Notes under the pieces: model-generated
The model's database searches: none
What the model was told of the DNA's origin: nothing
The model's input: only the letters and a program-made list of their open reading frames with translations
Position numbers and translations under genes: made by a program
In this document: positions 17,808 to 27,097 of the stretch, piece after piece
How positions within the stretch are numbered: the first letter of the stretch is position 1
Layout: every line of letters begins with the position of its first letter
NCBI RefSeq assembly: GCF_025567415.1
Contig: NZ_JAOQJV010000004.1
Location: 1-64,000 of the forward strand
Origin: Claveliimonas ammoniilytica
Lineage (GTDB): Bacteria > Bacillota > Clostridia > Lachnospirales > Lachnospiraceae
DNA length: 64,000 nt
Direction: 5' to 3'

Positions 17808-18554
17808 TCATGTACCTTGTCCAATGCTTACCGTCAGAAAATGCACTTTCTCAGCGCCAGCAAGTCTTACCGTCTTCGCTGCCACATCGATCGTGCTTCC
17901 TGTCGTGTAAATGTCATCGATCAGCAACACGTTGACTCCCTGCAGTTTCATTCCCTTCCAGGCAAATGCGTGCTGCAGGTTTTTCCGCCGTCCCCGCGCG
18001 TCCATAACTTTCTGTGGAATTGTATTTTTATTTCGGATAAGGCTTTCTGTATCTACCGGAATGTCCATAAGTCTGCCAATCTCTTTTGCCAGGATTTCTG
18101 CCTGATTATATCCTCTTTTCCGTCTTCTGCTTTTACTGAGTGGTATTGGAATGATGATGGCGATCTGCCATTTACGTATTGTTCTGCCATATGCACGTAC
18201 CATCTCACGGGCAAATGCACGGCCATATATCCGTCGATTATGATATTTGAATTGATAGATTGCCGGGCGCACCACTGACACATGCTGCCAGACCGCCCTG
18301 CCGCTCTCATAATAATGCGAGTGCCTGCTGCAGTCGTAACAGTATTCCTCTTCTTCACGCCGAATTGGCTTACCACAGCGCATACAATATGGATTCCTCA
18401 CATAAGGAAGCTTTGCTCTGCACGCACCACAGATTCCCGCCTCCGATACCTTACCGCAAAACGGACAGGTATTAGGAAACAGGAATACCATGATTTTATC
18501 TGTAAAGACTGTAATATTAGAAATAGTTTTAGAAATAAATGCTCGTATTCTCAT
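17808..18554 (-). CDS. comFC: ComF-family phosphoribosyltransferase-like protein
   Basis: This 248-residue protein has an N-terminal zinc ribbon (CPFCGK, CGAC, CMRCGK, CYDC) and a C-terminal phosphoribosyltransferase fold. Its PRPP motif VLLIDDIYTTGST is intact. ComFC-type proteins take part in DNA uptake and recombination in competent bacteria and are widely kept elsewhere. Its ATG overlaps the recD2 stop by 4 bp (ATGA), with GGGAG in the end of recD2, so the two are coupled. The pairing with a RecD2 helicase fits a role in handling single-stranded DNA. No comFA lies beside it. Confidence 0.88.
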   Translation of the reverse strand: MRIRAFISKTISNITVFTDKIMVFLFPNTCPFCGKVSEAGICGACRAKLPYVRNPYCMRCGKPIRREEEEYCYDCSRHSHYYESGRAVWQHVSVVRPAIYQFKYHNRRIYGRAFAREMVRAYGRTIRKWQIAIIIPIPLSKSRRRKRGYNQAEILAKEIGRLMDIPVDTESLIRNKNTIPQKVMDARGRRKNLQHAFAWKGMKLQGVNVLLIDDIYTTGSTIDVAAKTVRLAGAEKVHFLTVSIGQGT

Positions 18555-20767
18555 AGGCAGAACTCCCTGATCTGCTCTGCCAGACTCGAATTACGATTCA
18601 GCTCGTTATTATTCTGGATCATGTCTGCAAAGACCTGTTCACTGCCTACCAGTGTCACACATTTTCTTGCTCTGGTTACTGCTGTATAAATCAAATTGCG
18701 GTTGTATAACTGTCTCGGTCCCTGAAGGAGCGGAATTACTACCGCCGGATACTCACTTCCCTGAGACTTGTGAATGGTGATCGCATAAGCCAGTTCCAGT
18801 TCGTCCAACGACTGAAACGAATAACTTACCCGTCTGTGCTCATCAAACTCTACCGTCATAGTCTCTGCATATGTATTAATCTCCCGGATAATGCCCATAT
18901 CACCATTAAACACACCCAGACCTTTATCCACCGTCATACCGTATTTGGTGCATACTTCCCACTCAATCTGGTAATTATTGCGGATCTGCATGACCTTATC
19001 GCCCTCGCGGAACTTCTTATCACCATATTCTTTTTCCGCTTTAGACGGTGATGGCGGATTCAGATATTCCTGCAGAATACCATTTAACCTTTCTACCCCG
19101 AGCAGACCTTTCCGCATGGGTGTCAACACCTGGATATCGTATGGCTCTGCATTTACATATTTTGGCAATTTCTTCTGGATCAATGTCAGCACCACACTGA
19201 TGATCGTGTTGGCATCCTGCCTCTTCAGAAAGAAAAAATCACGACTCTTATTGTCCAGAATCACAGGTTCTCCGCGGTTGATCTTGTGAGCATTTACCAC
19301 GATATCACTCTCGCCTGCCTGACGGAAAATACGCGTCAGTTTCACTACTGGGAAACATTTGGACGCAATAATATCCTTCAGCACGCTTCCCGGTCCCACA
19401 GATGGAAGCTGATTCCGGTCTCCCACCAGGATGAGTCTCGTCCCCACGCACACAGCCGATAAGAGTGCATGCATCAGCGGAAGATCCACCATCGACATCT
19501 CATCTACTATGATCACATCTGTTTCCAGTGGGTTATCCCTGTTCCGGCTGAAGCCGTTTTTCTGTTCTTCATCCTCTGGATTACCGCTGACTTCCAGCAG
19601 GCGGTGTACCGTCTGTGCTTCATATCCGGTTGTCTCCGTCATACGCTTTGCTGCTCTTCCGGTCGGTGCTGCCAGCAGAATATCCGCTCCGTCACTTTCA
19701 AAATAATGGATCATGGCATTGATTGTCGTCGTCTTACCGGTTCCCGGTCCTCCGGTCAGCACAAGTACTCCATGACGTACCGCCTCAACAACCGCTTCCC
19801 GCTGTTTCTCATCCAGCGGCAGATCCATATTTTCCTCAATCTGTGCCAGTCGGTGCAATACTCCTGTCTCACTCACATCATAAGTAACATTTAGATCATG
19901 GAGCATCTTCGCCGTATTCATTTCCATATAATAATAATTCGATGGATATACTCGCTTCACGCCATCTGCTTCTTTCAGGATCACCTTGCGTTCCATAGAC
20001 AGATCCATCAGATATTTTTCAATATGCTCCAGATCCACTTCCAGTAGCTGTCCTGCCCTGCGTGCCAAAAGTTCCTCATCCAGGAAAATATGCCCTGCAT
20101 TCACTCCCTGAAGCAATGTATAAAATATTCCACTGCGGATCCGGTAATCGGAATCCGTATGAATACCGATTCTCTTCGCTATCTCATCCGCAGTTCGGAA
20201 TCCCACACCACTGATATGATCCGCCATCTGGTAAGGGTTCTCTTCCAGCACACGGTAAATTCCATTGCCATAATACTGATAAATCTTTGCTGCCAGCGTC
20301 GTAGAAATGCCATATTTCTGCAGATAGATCATTGCCTGACGCATATCCTTCTTCTCTTCTACCTGCTCTGCAATCTCTCTTGCTTTGCGCTCACTGATGC
20401 CTTTGACCTCTGCCAGCCGCTCCGGTTCTTCCTCTATAATTCGGAATGTATCTTCTTTAAACTTTCGCACAATCCTCCCTGCCAATGCAGCGCCGACTCC
20501 ACGGATTGCCCCTGAGCCCAGATATCGCTCGATCGACATCAGATCTTCCGGTTCGCAGACCTCTGATTCAGACACGGAAAGCTGCAGTCCGTACAGGCTG
20601 TGATTCACATATTCGCCTGTCAGCTTCAGCAGCTCACCTTCTTCAATATAGAGAAATGTACCCACGCAGGTCAGATCTCCATCTTCGTTATTCAGATTAA
20701 ATACCGTATATCCATTATCCTCATTCCGATATACGATGTGTTCTACATATCCTTTGATTTCTTCCAT
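18551..20767 (-). CDS. recD2: RecD2-type 5'-3' DNA helicase (YrrC)
   Basis: This 738-residue SF1B helicase is of the kind found without RecBC. The N-terminal part (about 1-310) contains an OB-like start and helix-hairpin-helix segments. The motor follows, with Walker A GGPGTGKTT (about 340), Walker B VDEMSM and a C-terminal UvrD_C_2 motif around TIHKSQGSE. RecD2 acts in mismatch repair and replication-fork maintenance. It lies 20 bp after mreB and overlaps comF. Length matches the family. Confidence 0.93.
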   Translation of the reverse strand: MEEIKGYVEHIVYRNEDNGYTVFNLNNEDGDLTCVGTFLYIEEGELLKLTGEYVNHSLYGLQLSVSESEVCEPEDLMSIERYLGSGAIRGVGAALAGRIVRKFKEDTFRIIEEEPERLAEVKGISERKAREIAEQVEEKKDMRQAMIYLQKYGISTTLAAKIYQYYGNGIYRVLEENPYQMADHISGVGFRTADEIAKRIGIHTDSDYRIRSGIFYTLLQGVNAGHIFLDEELLARRAGQLLEVDLEHIEKYLMDLSMERKVILKEADGVKRVYPSNYYYMEMNTAKMLHDLNVTYDVSETGVLHRLAQIEENMDLPLDEKQREAVVEAVRHGVLVLTGGPGTGKTTTINAMIHYFESDGADILLAAPTGRAAKRMTETTGYEAQTVHRLLEVSGNPEDEEQKNGFSRNRDNPLETDVIIVDEMSMVDLPLMHALLSAVCVGTRLILVGDRNQLPSVGPGSVLKDIIASKCFPVVKLTRIFRQAGESDIVVNAHKINRGEPVILDNKSRDFFFLKRQDANTIISVVLTLIQKKLPKYVNAEPYDIQVLTPMRKGLLGVERLNGILQEYLNPPSPSKAEKEYGDKKFREGDKVMQIRNNYQIEWEVCTKYGMTVDKGLGVFNGDMGIIREINTYAETMTVEFDEHRRVSYSFQSLDELELAYAITIHKSQGSEYPAVVIPLLQGPRQLYNRNLIYTAVTRARKCVTLVGSEQVFADMIQNNNELNRNSSLAEQIREFCL

Positions 20768-20787
20768 ATAACCGCTTTTCTCTGCTT

Positions 20788-21777
20788 TTATCCTTCATTC
20801 CGTCCGCTCATAAATTCCACATACTGTCCGGTACCGATGGCTACAACTGTCATAGGATTCTCTGCAGTCATAGTATTGATTCCGGTTCGTTCTTCAATCA
20901 GTTCTTCCAGTCCTCGCAGCATTGCCCCACCTCCGGTCAGCACAATTCCACGATCCAGAATATCTGCTGAAAGTTCCGGTGGTGTACGTTCAAGCACGCT
21001 GATAACCGCTTCTACAATCTGCCCAACCGGCTCCTTCAATGCCTGCTCGGTCTCCGCAGATGTTACCGTCACCGTCTTCGGAAGCCCGGTCATAAGATTC
21101 CGTCCTGTCACTTCCATAGACTCTTCCTCTACCAGCGGATATGTTGATCCGATCTTGATCTTAATATCTTCTGCTGTACGCTCCCCGATCAGCAGGTTAT
21201 GCTTCTTCCGCACATAGCGCACGATCGCATCATCAAAGTTATCTCCGGCAATCTTAATAGAAGTATTAACCACAGTTCCACCCAGCGAGATAACCGCCAC
21301 ATCTGCCGTACCGCCTCCGATATCTACGATCATATTGCCGCACGGTCTGGAAATATCGATTCCAGCACCGATTGCAGCAGCCACCGGTTCTTCGATCAGT
21401 CTGACTTCACGAGCTCCTGCTGCATAGGTCGCCTCTTCAACTGCCTTACGTTCTACTTCTGTCACTCCACTCGGCACACAGATACTGATTCTCGGCTTAC
21501 TGAAAGCTCTCCTGCCCATTGCTTTCTGCACAAAATATTTGATCATCTTTTCTGTCACTGTATAATCAGAAATCACGCCCTGACGCAGCGGACGCACTGC
21601 CACAATATTCCCCGGCGTCCTGCCAAGCATCAGTCTGGCTTCTTCTCCGATTGCTTTGATGCTGTTGGTATCCCGGTCATATGCTACTACGGAAGGCTCT
21701 TTTAATATTACGCCCTTCCCTTTCACATACACCAGAACGCTTGCGGTCCCCAAATCAATTCCGATTTCAACTGCCAT
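20788..21777 (-). CDS. mreB: MreB-family actin-like rod-shape protein
   Basis: This 329-residue bacterial actin has the phosphate-1 motif IGIDLGTASV, the connecting segment with VPSGVTEVERKAV, the phosphate-2 motif VDIGGGTADVAVISLGG and the adenosine motif LTGGGAMLRGL. MreB filaments guide peptidoglycan synthesis along the cell side wall. mreC and mreD are not adjacent, so it may be the Mbl or MreBH paralogue. It appears to be the first gene of the long operon running to the nucleotidyltransferase. Confidence 0.9.
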   Translation of the reverse strand: MAVEIGIDLGTASVLVYVKGKGVILKEPSVVAYDRDTNSIKAIGEEARLMLGRTPGNIVAVRPLRQGVISDYTVTEKMIKYFVQKAMGRRAFSKPRISICVPSGVTEVERKAVEEATYAAGAREVRLIEEPVAAAIGAGIDISRPCGNMIVDIGGGTADVAVISLGGTVVNTSIKIAGDNFDDAIVRYVRKKHNLLIGERTAEDIKIKIGSTYPLVEEESMEVTGRNLMTGLPKTVTVTSAETEQALKEPVGQIVEAVISVLERTPPELSADILDRGIVLTGGGAMLRGLEELIEERTGINTMTAENPMTVVAIGTGQYVEFMSGRNEG

Positions 21778-21834
21778 TCCTGTTCCCCTTTCATCATCCG
21801 GTTACTTTCTGAACCAGCCACTTCATTTATGCAC

Positions 21835-21870
21835 AGAGGTATAATAAGTAACTCTACTTATTATACCTCT
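21835..21870. repeat. Perfect 16-bp inverted repeat between uvrA and mreB
   Basis: AGAGGTATAATAAGTA and its exact complement are separated by a 4-nt loop. It is AT-rich and there is no convincing T-run on either side. It could be the leader hairpin of the mreB transcript, an operator or a weak terminator. Confidence 0.6.
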
Positions 21871-21910
21871 TTATCATTCGTTCTTATTCATGAAATCTGT
21901 CAACAATGAC

Positions 21911-21939
21911 ATTATAGTAAACTTTGTGTCTGTTGAAAA
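21911..21939 (-). promoter_or_regulatory. Possible sigma-A promoter for the mreB operon
   Basis: On the minus strand TTTTCA (21934-21939), a 17-nt spacer and TATAAT (21911-21916) lie about 135 bp before mreB and upstream of the 16-bp inverted repeat. The -35 is poor. Confidence 0.4.
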
Positions 21940-21954
21940 GTCTTTTTTTCAGGT

Positions 21955-24795
21955 TTATCCTTTCTTCAACATCATGTCGATGTATTTACCTGTATAAGAT
22001 ACCGGATTCAGTGCAACTTCTTCCGGCGTGCCTTCTGCGATCACCGTACCGCCTTTCGCACCGCCTTCAGGTCCGATATCGATAATGTAGTCTGCCGTTT
22101 TGATCACATCCAGATTGTGCTCGATTACTACAACCGTATTACCATCGGATGCCAGCCTCTTCAGAATCTCGGTCAGCTTATGCACATCTGCAAAATGCAA
22201 TCCCGTCGTCGGCTCATCCAGAATATAAATCGTCTTACCGGTGCTGCGCTTACTAAGCTCTGTTGCCAGCTTGATCCGCTGTGCCTCACCTCCGGACAAT
22301 GTCGTCGATGGCTGTCCAAGACGCAGATAGGAAAGTCCCACATCATACAGCGTCTCAATCTTTCTCCGGATGGATGGAACATTTTCAAAGAAAGTCAACG
22401 CTTCTTCTACCGTCATATTTAACACGTCATAAATACTCTTGCCTTTATAATGTACTTCCAGTGTCTCGCGGTTATAGCGCTTGCCACCGCACACTTCACA
22501 CGGAACATACACATCCGGCAGAAAATGCATCTCAATCTTCAGAATACCGTCACCGGAACATGCTTCGCATCGTCCGCCCTTTACATTGAAGCTAAAACGC
22601 CCTTTCTTATAGCCTCGTTCTTTGGCATCCTGTGTTGCTGCAAACAGGTCACGGATCTGATCAAACACACCCGTATAAGTTGCCGGATTGGATCTCGGTG
22701 TACGACCAATTGGTGACTGATCGATATTGATCACCTTGTCCAACTGCTCCACACCTTCTATCTTTTTATGCTTTCCCGGAATCGTTCTGGCACGGTTCAG
22801 CTTCTTCGCCAGATATTTGTAAAGGATCTCATTGACCAGCGAACTCTTACCTGATCCTGACACACCGGTTACACACGTCATGACTCCCAGTGGAATCTTC
22901 ACATCAATATTCTTCAGGTTATTCTCCTGTGCACCTACGATCTTCAGCCATCCTGTCGGTTTCCTGCGCTCCTCCGGAATCGGTATACGAATCCGACCAC
23001 TGAGATATGCGCCTGTGATAGATTCCGGCACCTGCATGATCTCCTCTGCCGTTCCTTCTGCGATCACTTCACCACCATGTTCTCCGGCACCAGGTCCAAT
23101 ATCCACAATATGATCTGCTGCAAACATAGTATCCTCGTCATGTTCTACCACGATTACCGTATTACCCAGATCCCGCAGGTGTTTCAGTGTTCCAAGCAAT
23201 TTATCATTATCTCTCTGATGCAGACCGATACTTGGTTCATCCAGAATATATGCCACACCTACCAGGCCGGAGCCAATCTGTGTTGCCAGTCGGATTCGCT
23301 GCGCTTCTCCTCCGGACAACGTTCCGGTTGCACGCGACAGCGTCAGATAATCCAATCCTACATCTAGCAAGAACTGCAGTCTCGCACGTATTTCTTTCAA
23401 TATCTGGTCACCGATCATATGCTGCTGACTGGTCAGCTCCAGATTATCCAGGAATTTAGCCAGTTCCTCAATCGAAAATGATGTAATCTCTGCAATATTA
23501 TGATTCCCAATCGTTACCGCAAGTGCTCCTGGCTTCAAGCGCTGTCCCTTGCATGCACGGCAAGGTGTGATCCGCATAAATTCTTCATACTCTGCCTTGG
23601 ATGCTTCCGAATAAGTCTCACGATATCTGCGCTCTACGTTCTTAACAATACCTTCAAATGCAATATCGTAGAACCCTTCTCCGCGCTGTCCAAAATAATG
23701 CACATTCACATTCTTACCATTCGTACCGTGAATCAGTATATTCTGAATCTCCTCCGGATATTCCTCAAACGGCGTATCCAGTGAAAATTGATATTCTTCC
23801 GCAAGTGCTTCCAGTATGGCTCTGGTAAAACTGCCCTTCTTGCTGGCAGACTGCCATCCCATGACTGTGATTGCACCTTCATTGATACTCAGGCTCTTAT
23901 CCGGAATGATCAGATCAGCATCAAATTCCATCTTATATCCAAGTCCGGAACACTCCGGGCAAGCCCCGAACGGATTGTTAAATGAGAAGCTTCTCGGTTC
24001 AATCTCTTCAATGCTGATACCACAATCCGGACAGGAAAAGCTCTGGCTGAAATTCACCTGTTCTCCGCCAATCACATCGACTGTCATCAGTCCCTCTGCA
24101 AGATGCAGAACATTCTCCACCGAATCCGTCAATCTCTTTTCAATCCCCGGCTTTACCACCAGACGATCTACAACAATCTCTATATTATGCTTCAGATTCT
24201 TATCCAGCTGAATGTCTTCCGACAATTCATACATACTGCCATCGATCCGCACACGGACATATCCGCTCTTCTTTGCACGCTCCAGCAGCTTCACATGCGT
24301 ACCTTTCCGTCCTCGTACCACCGGTGCCAACAGCTGAATTCTGGTTCCCTGCTCCATCTCCATGATCTGATCGACCATCTGATCAACCGTCTGCTTCTTA
24401 ATCTCTTTTCCACATTTCGGGCAATGTGGAATACCAATCCTCGCATATAATAATCGGAAATAATCATATATCTCTGTCACAGTACCTACTGTCGAACGAG
24501 GATTACGATTTGTAGACTTCTGGTCAATTGAAATTGCCGGCGAAAGTCCTTCGATGCTTTCCACATCCGGCTTCTCCATCTGTCCCAGGAACATTCTGGC
24601 ATAAGATGACAACGACTCCATATATCTGCGCTGTCCTTCTGCATAAATGGTATCAAATGCCAGCGAAGACTTACCGGATCCCGACAGTCCTGTCAGAACC
24701 ACCAGCTCGTCTCTTGGAATATCCAGACTAATATTCTTGAGATTATGCTCATTGGCTCCCCGTATACGAATACATTTTTTATTCTTATCCGACAT
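21955..24795 (-). CDS. uvrA: UvrA excinuclease ABC subunit A
   Basis: This is the damage-recognition ATPase of nucleotide excision repair. The 946 residues contain two ABC ATPase modules with Walker A GLSGSGKSS (about 37) and GVSGSGKSS (about 644). Signature LSGGEAQRI segments occur in both halves. The zinc fingers have CPKCGK, CPDCG/CPEC and CEACSGDG with CEVCGGKRY. It lies 57 bp after uvrB, so the two form a repair operon. No LexA-type box was found upstream. Confidence 0.97.
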   Translation of the reverse strand: MSDKNKKCIRIRGANEHNLKNISLDIPRDELVVLTGLSGSGKSSLAFDTIYAEGQRRYMESLSSYARMFLGQMEKPDVESIEGLSPAISIDQKSTNRNPRSTVGTVTEIYDYFRLLYARIGIPHCPKCGKEIKKQTVDQMVDQIMEMEQGTRIQLLAPVVRGRKGTHVKLLERAKKSGYVRVRIDGSMYELSEDIQLDKNLKHNIEIVVDRLVVKPGIEKRLTDSVENVLHLAEGLMTVDVIGGEQVNFSQSFSCPDCGISIEEIEPRSFSFNNPFGACPECSGLGYKMEFDADLIIPDKSLSINEGAITVMGWQSASKKGSFTRAILEALAEEYQFSLDTPFEEYPEEIQNILIHGTNGKNVNVHYFGQRGEGFYDIAFEGIVKNVERRYRETYSEASKAEYEEFMRITPCRACKGQRLKPGALAVTIGNHNIAEITSFSIEELAKFLDNLELTSQQHMIGDQILKEIRARLQFLLDVGLDYLTLSRATGTLSGGEAQRIRLATQIGSGLVGVAYILDEPSIGLHQRDNDKLLGTLKHLRDLGNTVIVVEHDEDTMFAADHIVDIGPGAGEHGGEVIAEGTAEEIMQVPESITGAYLSGRIRIPIPEERRKPTGWLKIVGAQENNLKNIDVKIPLGVMTCVTGVSGSGKSSLVNEILYKYLAKKLNRARTIPGKHKKIEGVEQLDKVINIDQSPIGRTPRSNPATYTGVFDQIRDLFAATQDAKERGYKKGRFSFNVKGGRCEACSGDGILKIEMHFLPDVYVPCEVCGGKRYNRETLEVHYKGKSIYDVLNMTVEEALTFFENVPSIRRKIETLYDVGLSYLRLGQPSTTLSGGEAQRIKLATELSKRSTGKTIYILDEPTTGLHFADVHKLTEILKRLASDGNTVVVIEHNLDVIKTADYIIDIGPEGGAKGGTVIAEGTPEEVALNPVSYTGKYIDMMLKKG

Positions 24796-24852
24796 AACAT
24801 GCTCCTTTGTTACTAATTCAATGATTTATTTTTAGTTTATTCTATACTTATT

Positions 24853-26844
24853 CTATGTTTCATCCATGTCCAGTAGCTGTTTCTTCAGCTCTGTCATCTT
24901 ATCACGCAGCTCTGCCGCTGCCTCGAAGTTCAATTCTGCTGCTGCTTTCCTCATCTGCTTGGTCACTTCCCCTACCAGCTTCTCCAGTTCTGCTTTGCTC
25001 ATCGACTCTGGATCCTTTTCTATCTGCATCTCCGCAGATGCTGCCTTTCTGGAAATCGTAATCAGATCTCTGACTGCCTTATGAATAGACTGCGGTGTGA
25101 TACCATGCTCTTCATTGTACTTCATCTGGATACTGCGTCGACGCTCGGTCTCATCCAATGCCTTTCGCATAGAATCTGTGATCGTATCTGCATACATGAT
25201 CACATGACCCTCGGAATTTCTTGCAGCACGTCCAATCGTCTGGATCAACGATGTCTCGGAACGCAGGAATCCTTCTTTATCTGCATCCAGAATCACCACC
25301 AGTGAAATCTCCGGAATGTCCAGTCCTTCTCGCAGAAGATTAATACCGACCAATACATCAAACACATCCAGACGCATATCGCGCACGATCTCCGAACGCT
25401 CCAGCGTATCAATATCTGAATGGAGATATTTGACACGGATACCAAGTTCCCGCATATAATCTGTCAGATCTTCTGCCATTCTCTTGGTCAGCGTTGTTAC
25501 CAATATCTTATTCTTCTTATCTGTCTCTTTCTTAATCTCACCGACCAGATCGTCAATCTGGCCTTCTACCGGACGCACATCAATCTCCGGATCCAGAAGA
25601 CCCGTCGGTCTGATTACCTGCTCTGTGCGCAGAAGTTCATGCTCATCTTCGTATTTGCCAGGTGTAGCAGATACAAACAGAACCTGATTGATCTTACTCT
25701 CAAACTCTTCAAAACTGAGCGGACGGTTATCCAGTGCTGACGGCAGACGGAATCCATAATCCACCAGCGTCCGCTTTCTGGACTGGTCGCCGTGATACAT
25801 GCCGCCTATCTGCGGCACCGTCATATGCGACTCATCAATCATCATAACGAAATCATCCGGAAAATAATCAATCAATGTATGCGGTGGCTGTCCCGGTGCA
25901 AGTCCCGTCAAATGTCTCGAATAGTTCTCAATTCCTGAGCAGAAACCTGTCTCCCTCATCATTTCAATATCAAAATTCGTACGCTCCGCTATTCTCTGTG
26001 CTTCTAACAGCTTATCTTCGCCCTTAAAATAACGCACCTGCTGCTCCAGCTCCGCTTCAATTGCTGTGATCGCACGCTCCATATTCTCCTTGGACACGAC
26101 ATAATGAGAAGCCGGGAATATCGCAATATGCTTCAGATCCCGCTTAATCTCGCCGGTCAGCACATCCACTTCTGTGATCCGATCTACTTCATCTCCAAAA
26201 AACTCTACGCGAACCGCCAGTTCTCCTGATCCTGCCGGGAATATCTCTACCACATCTCCATGCACACGGAACGTACCACGATGAAAATCCATCTCGTTAC
26301 GGGTATACTGAATATCAATCAGCTTATGGATCATCTCATCCCGATCCTTCTCCATGCCCGGGCGCAGAGAAATCACCATATCTTTATAGTCAATCGGCGA
26401 ACCCAGACCATAGATGCAGGAAACACTGGCTACAATAATGACATCCCGCCGCTCAGACAGTGCCGCTGTCGCTGAATGACGCAATTTGTCAATCTCATCA
26501 TTGATCGCTGAATCCTTCGCAATATATGTGTCAGAGGATGGAACATAAGCCTCCGGCTGGTAGTAGTCATAATAGGAGACAAAATATTCTACTGCGTTAT
26601 TCGGAAAGAACTCTTTGAACTCTCCGTATAACTGTGCAGCCAATGTCTTATTATGCGCAATGATCAGTGTTGGTTTATTCAATTCCCGAATGACATTCGC
26701 CATGGTAAATGTCTTACCTGATCCAGTGACACCAAGCAATGTCTGACACTGATTCCCTTCTTTAAAACCTGCCACGAGATCTGCAATGGCTTTCGGCTGA
26801 TCTCCGGTTGGCTGATATTCAGATACTAATTCAAAATGATCCAT
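24853..26844 (-). CDS. uvrB: UvrB excinuclease ABC subunit B
   Basis: This 663-residue helicase-like subunit receives damaged DNA from UvrA and recruits UvrC. Visible features are Walker A GVTGSGKTF, the beta-hairpin around YYDYYQPEAY, DEXH-like DESH, helicase motif QTIGRAARN and the C-terminal UVR domain (about 620-660) that binds UvrC. It begins the uvrB-uvrA pair. Confidence 0.97.
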   Translation of the reverse strand: MDHFELVSEYQPTGDQPKAIADLVAGFKEGNQCQTLLGVTGSGKTFTMANVIRELNKPTLIIAHNKTLAAQLYGEFKEFFPNNAVEYFVSYYDYYQPEAYVPSSDTYIAKDSAINDEIDKLRHSATAALSERRDVIIVASVSCIYGLGSPIDYKDMVISLRPGMEKDRDEMIHKLIDIQYTRNEMDFHRGTFRVHGDVVEIFPAGSGELAVRVEFFGDEVDRITEVDVLTGEIKRDLKHIAIFPASHYVVSKENMERAITAIEAELEQQVRYFKGEDKLLEAQRIAERTNFDIEMMRETGFCSGIENYSRHLTGLAPGQPPHTLIDYFPDDFVMMIDESHMTVPQIGGMYHGDQSRKRTLVDYGFRLPSALDNRPLSFEEFESKINQVLFVSATPGKYEDEHELLRTEQVIRPTGLLDPEIDVRPVEGQIDDLVGEIKKETDKKNKILVTTLTKRMAEDLTDYMRELGIRVKYLHSDIDTLERSEIVRDMRLDVFDVLVGINLLREGLDIPEISLVVILDADKEGFLRSETSLIQTIGRAARNSEGHVIMYADTITDSMRKALDETERRRSIQMKYNEEHGITPQSIHKAVRDLITISRKAASAEMQIEKDPESMSKAELEKLVGEVTKQMRKAAAELNFEAAAELRDKMTELKKQLLDMDET

Positions 26845-26941
26845 ATGATTTCTCCTGATCTGCTCTAAGTTGGCGGTGATATTTTAGAAATAGTAATTGT
26901 GTTCTTAGTATGTTACTTGTCCAGTATATCATTCAGGATAA

Positions 26942-26982
26942 AAAAAGTACAGAACAATTCGAATGTTTGTTCTGTACTTTTT
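26942..26982. terminator. Bidirectional terminator between the URO-D-like gene and uvrB
   Basis: A perfect 15-bp inverted repeat (AAAAAGTACAGAACA and complement) with an 11-nt loop has A/T runs on both flanks. It lies about 115 bp after the stop of the URO-D-like gene and should insulate the uvr operon from it. Confidence 0.85.
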
Positions 26983-27097
26983 AAACAATCTGCACTTCAA
27001 TATTTCTATTCCATAACTGTCATTTGAAATTTGTTCAGCAAGTTTACTGGAATAATAAATATCAAACGCTTTTCGCAAAACAATCCCTATTTCCAGG

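Noticed and set aside
26845..26941. LexA (SOS) box upstream of uvrB
   Set aside because: GAACACAATTACT only half matches the Gram-positive GAAC-N4-GTTC box and has no symmetric second half.
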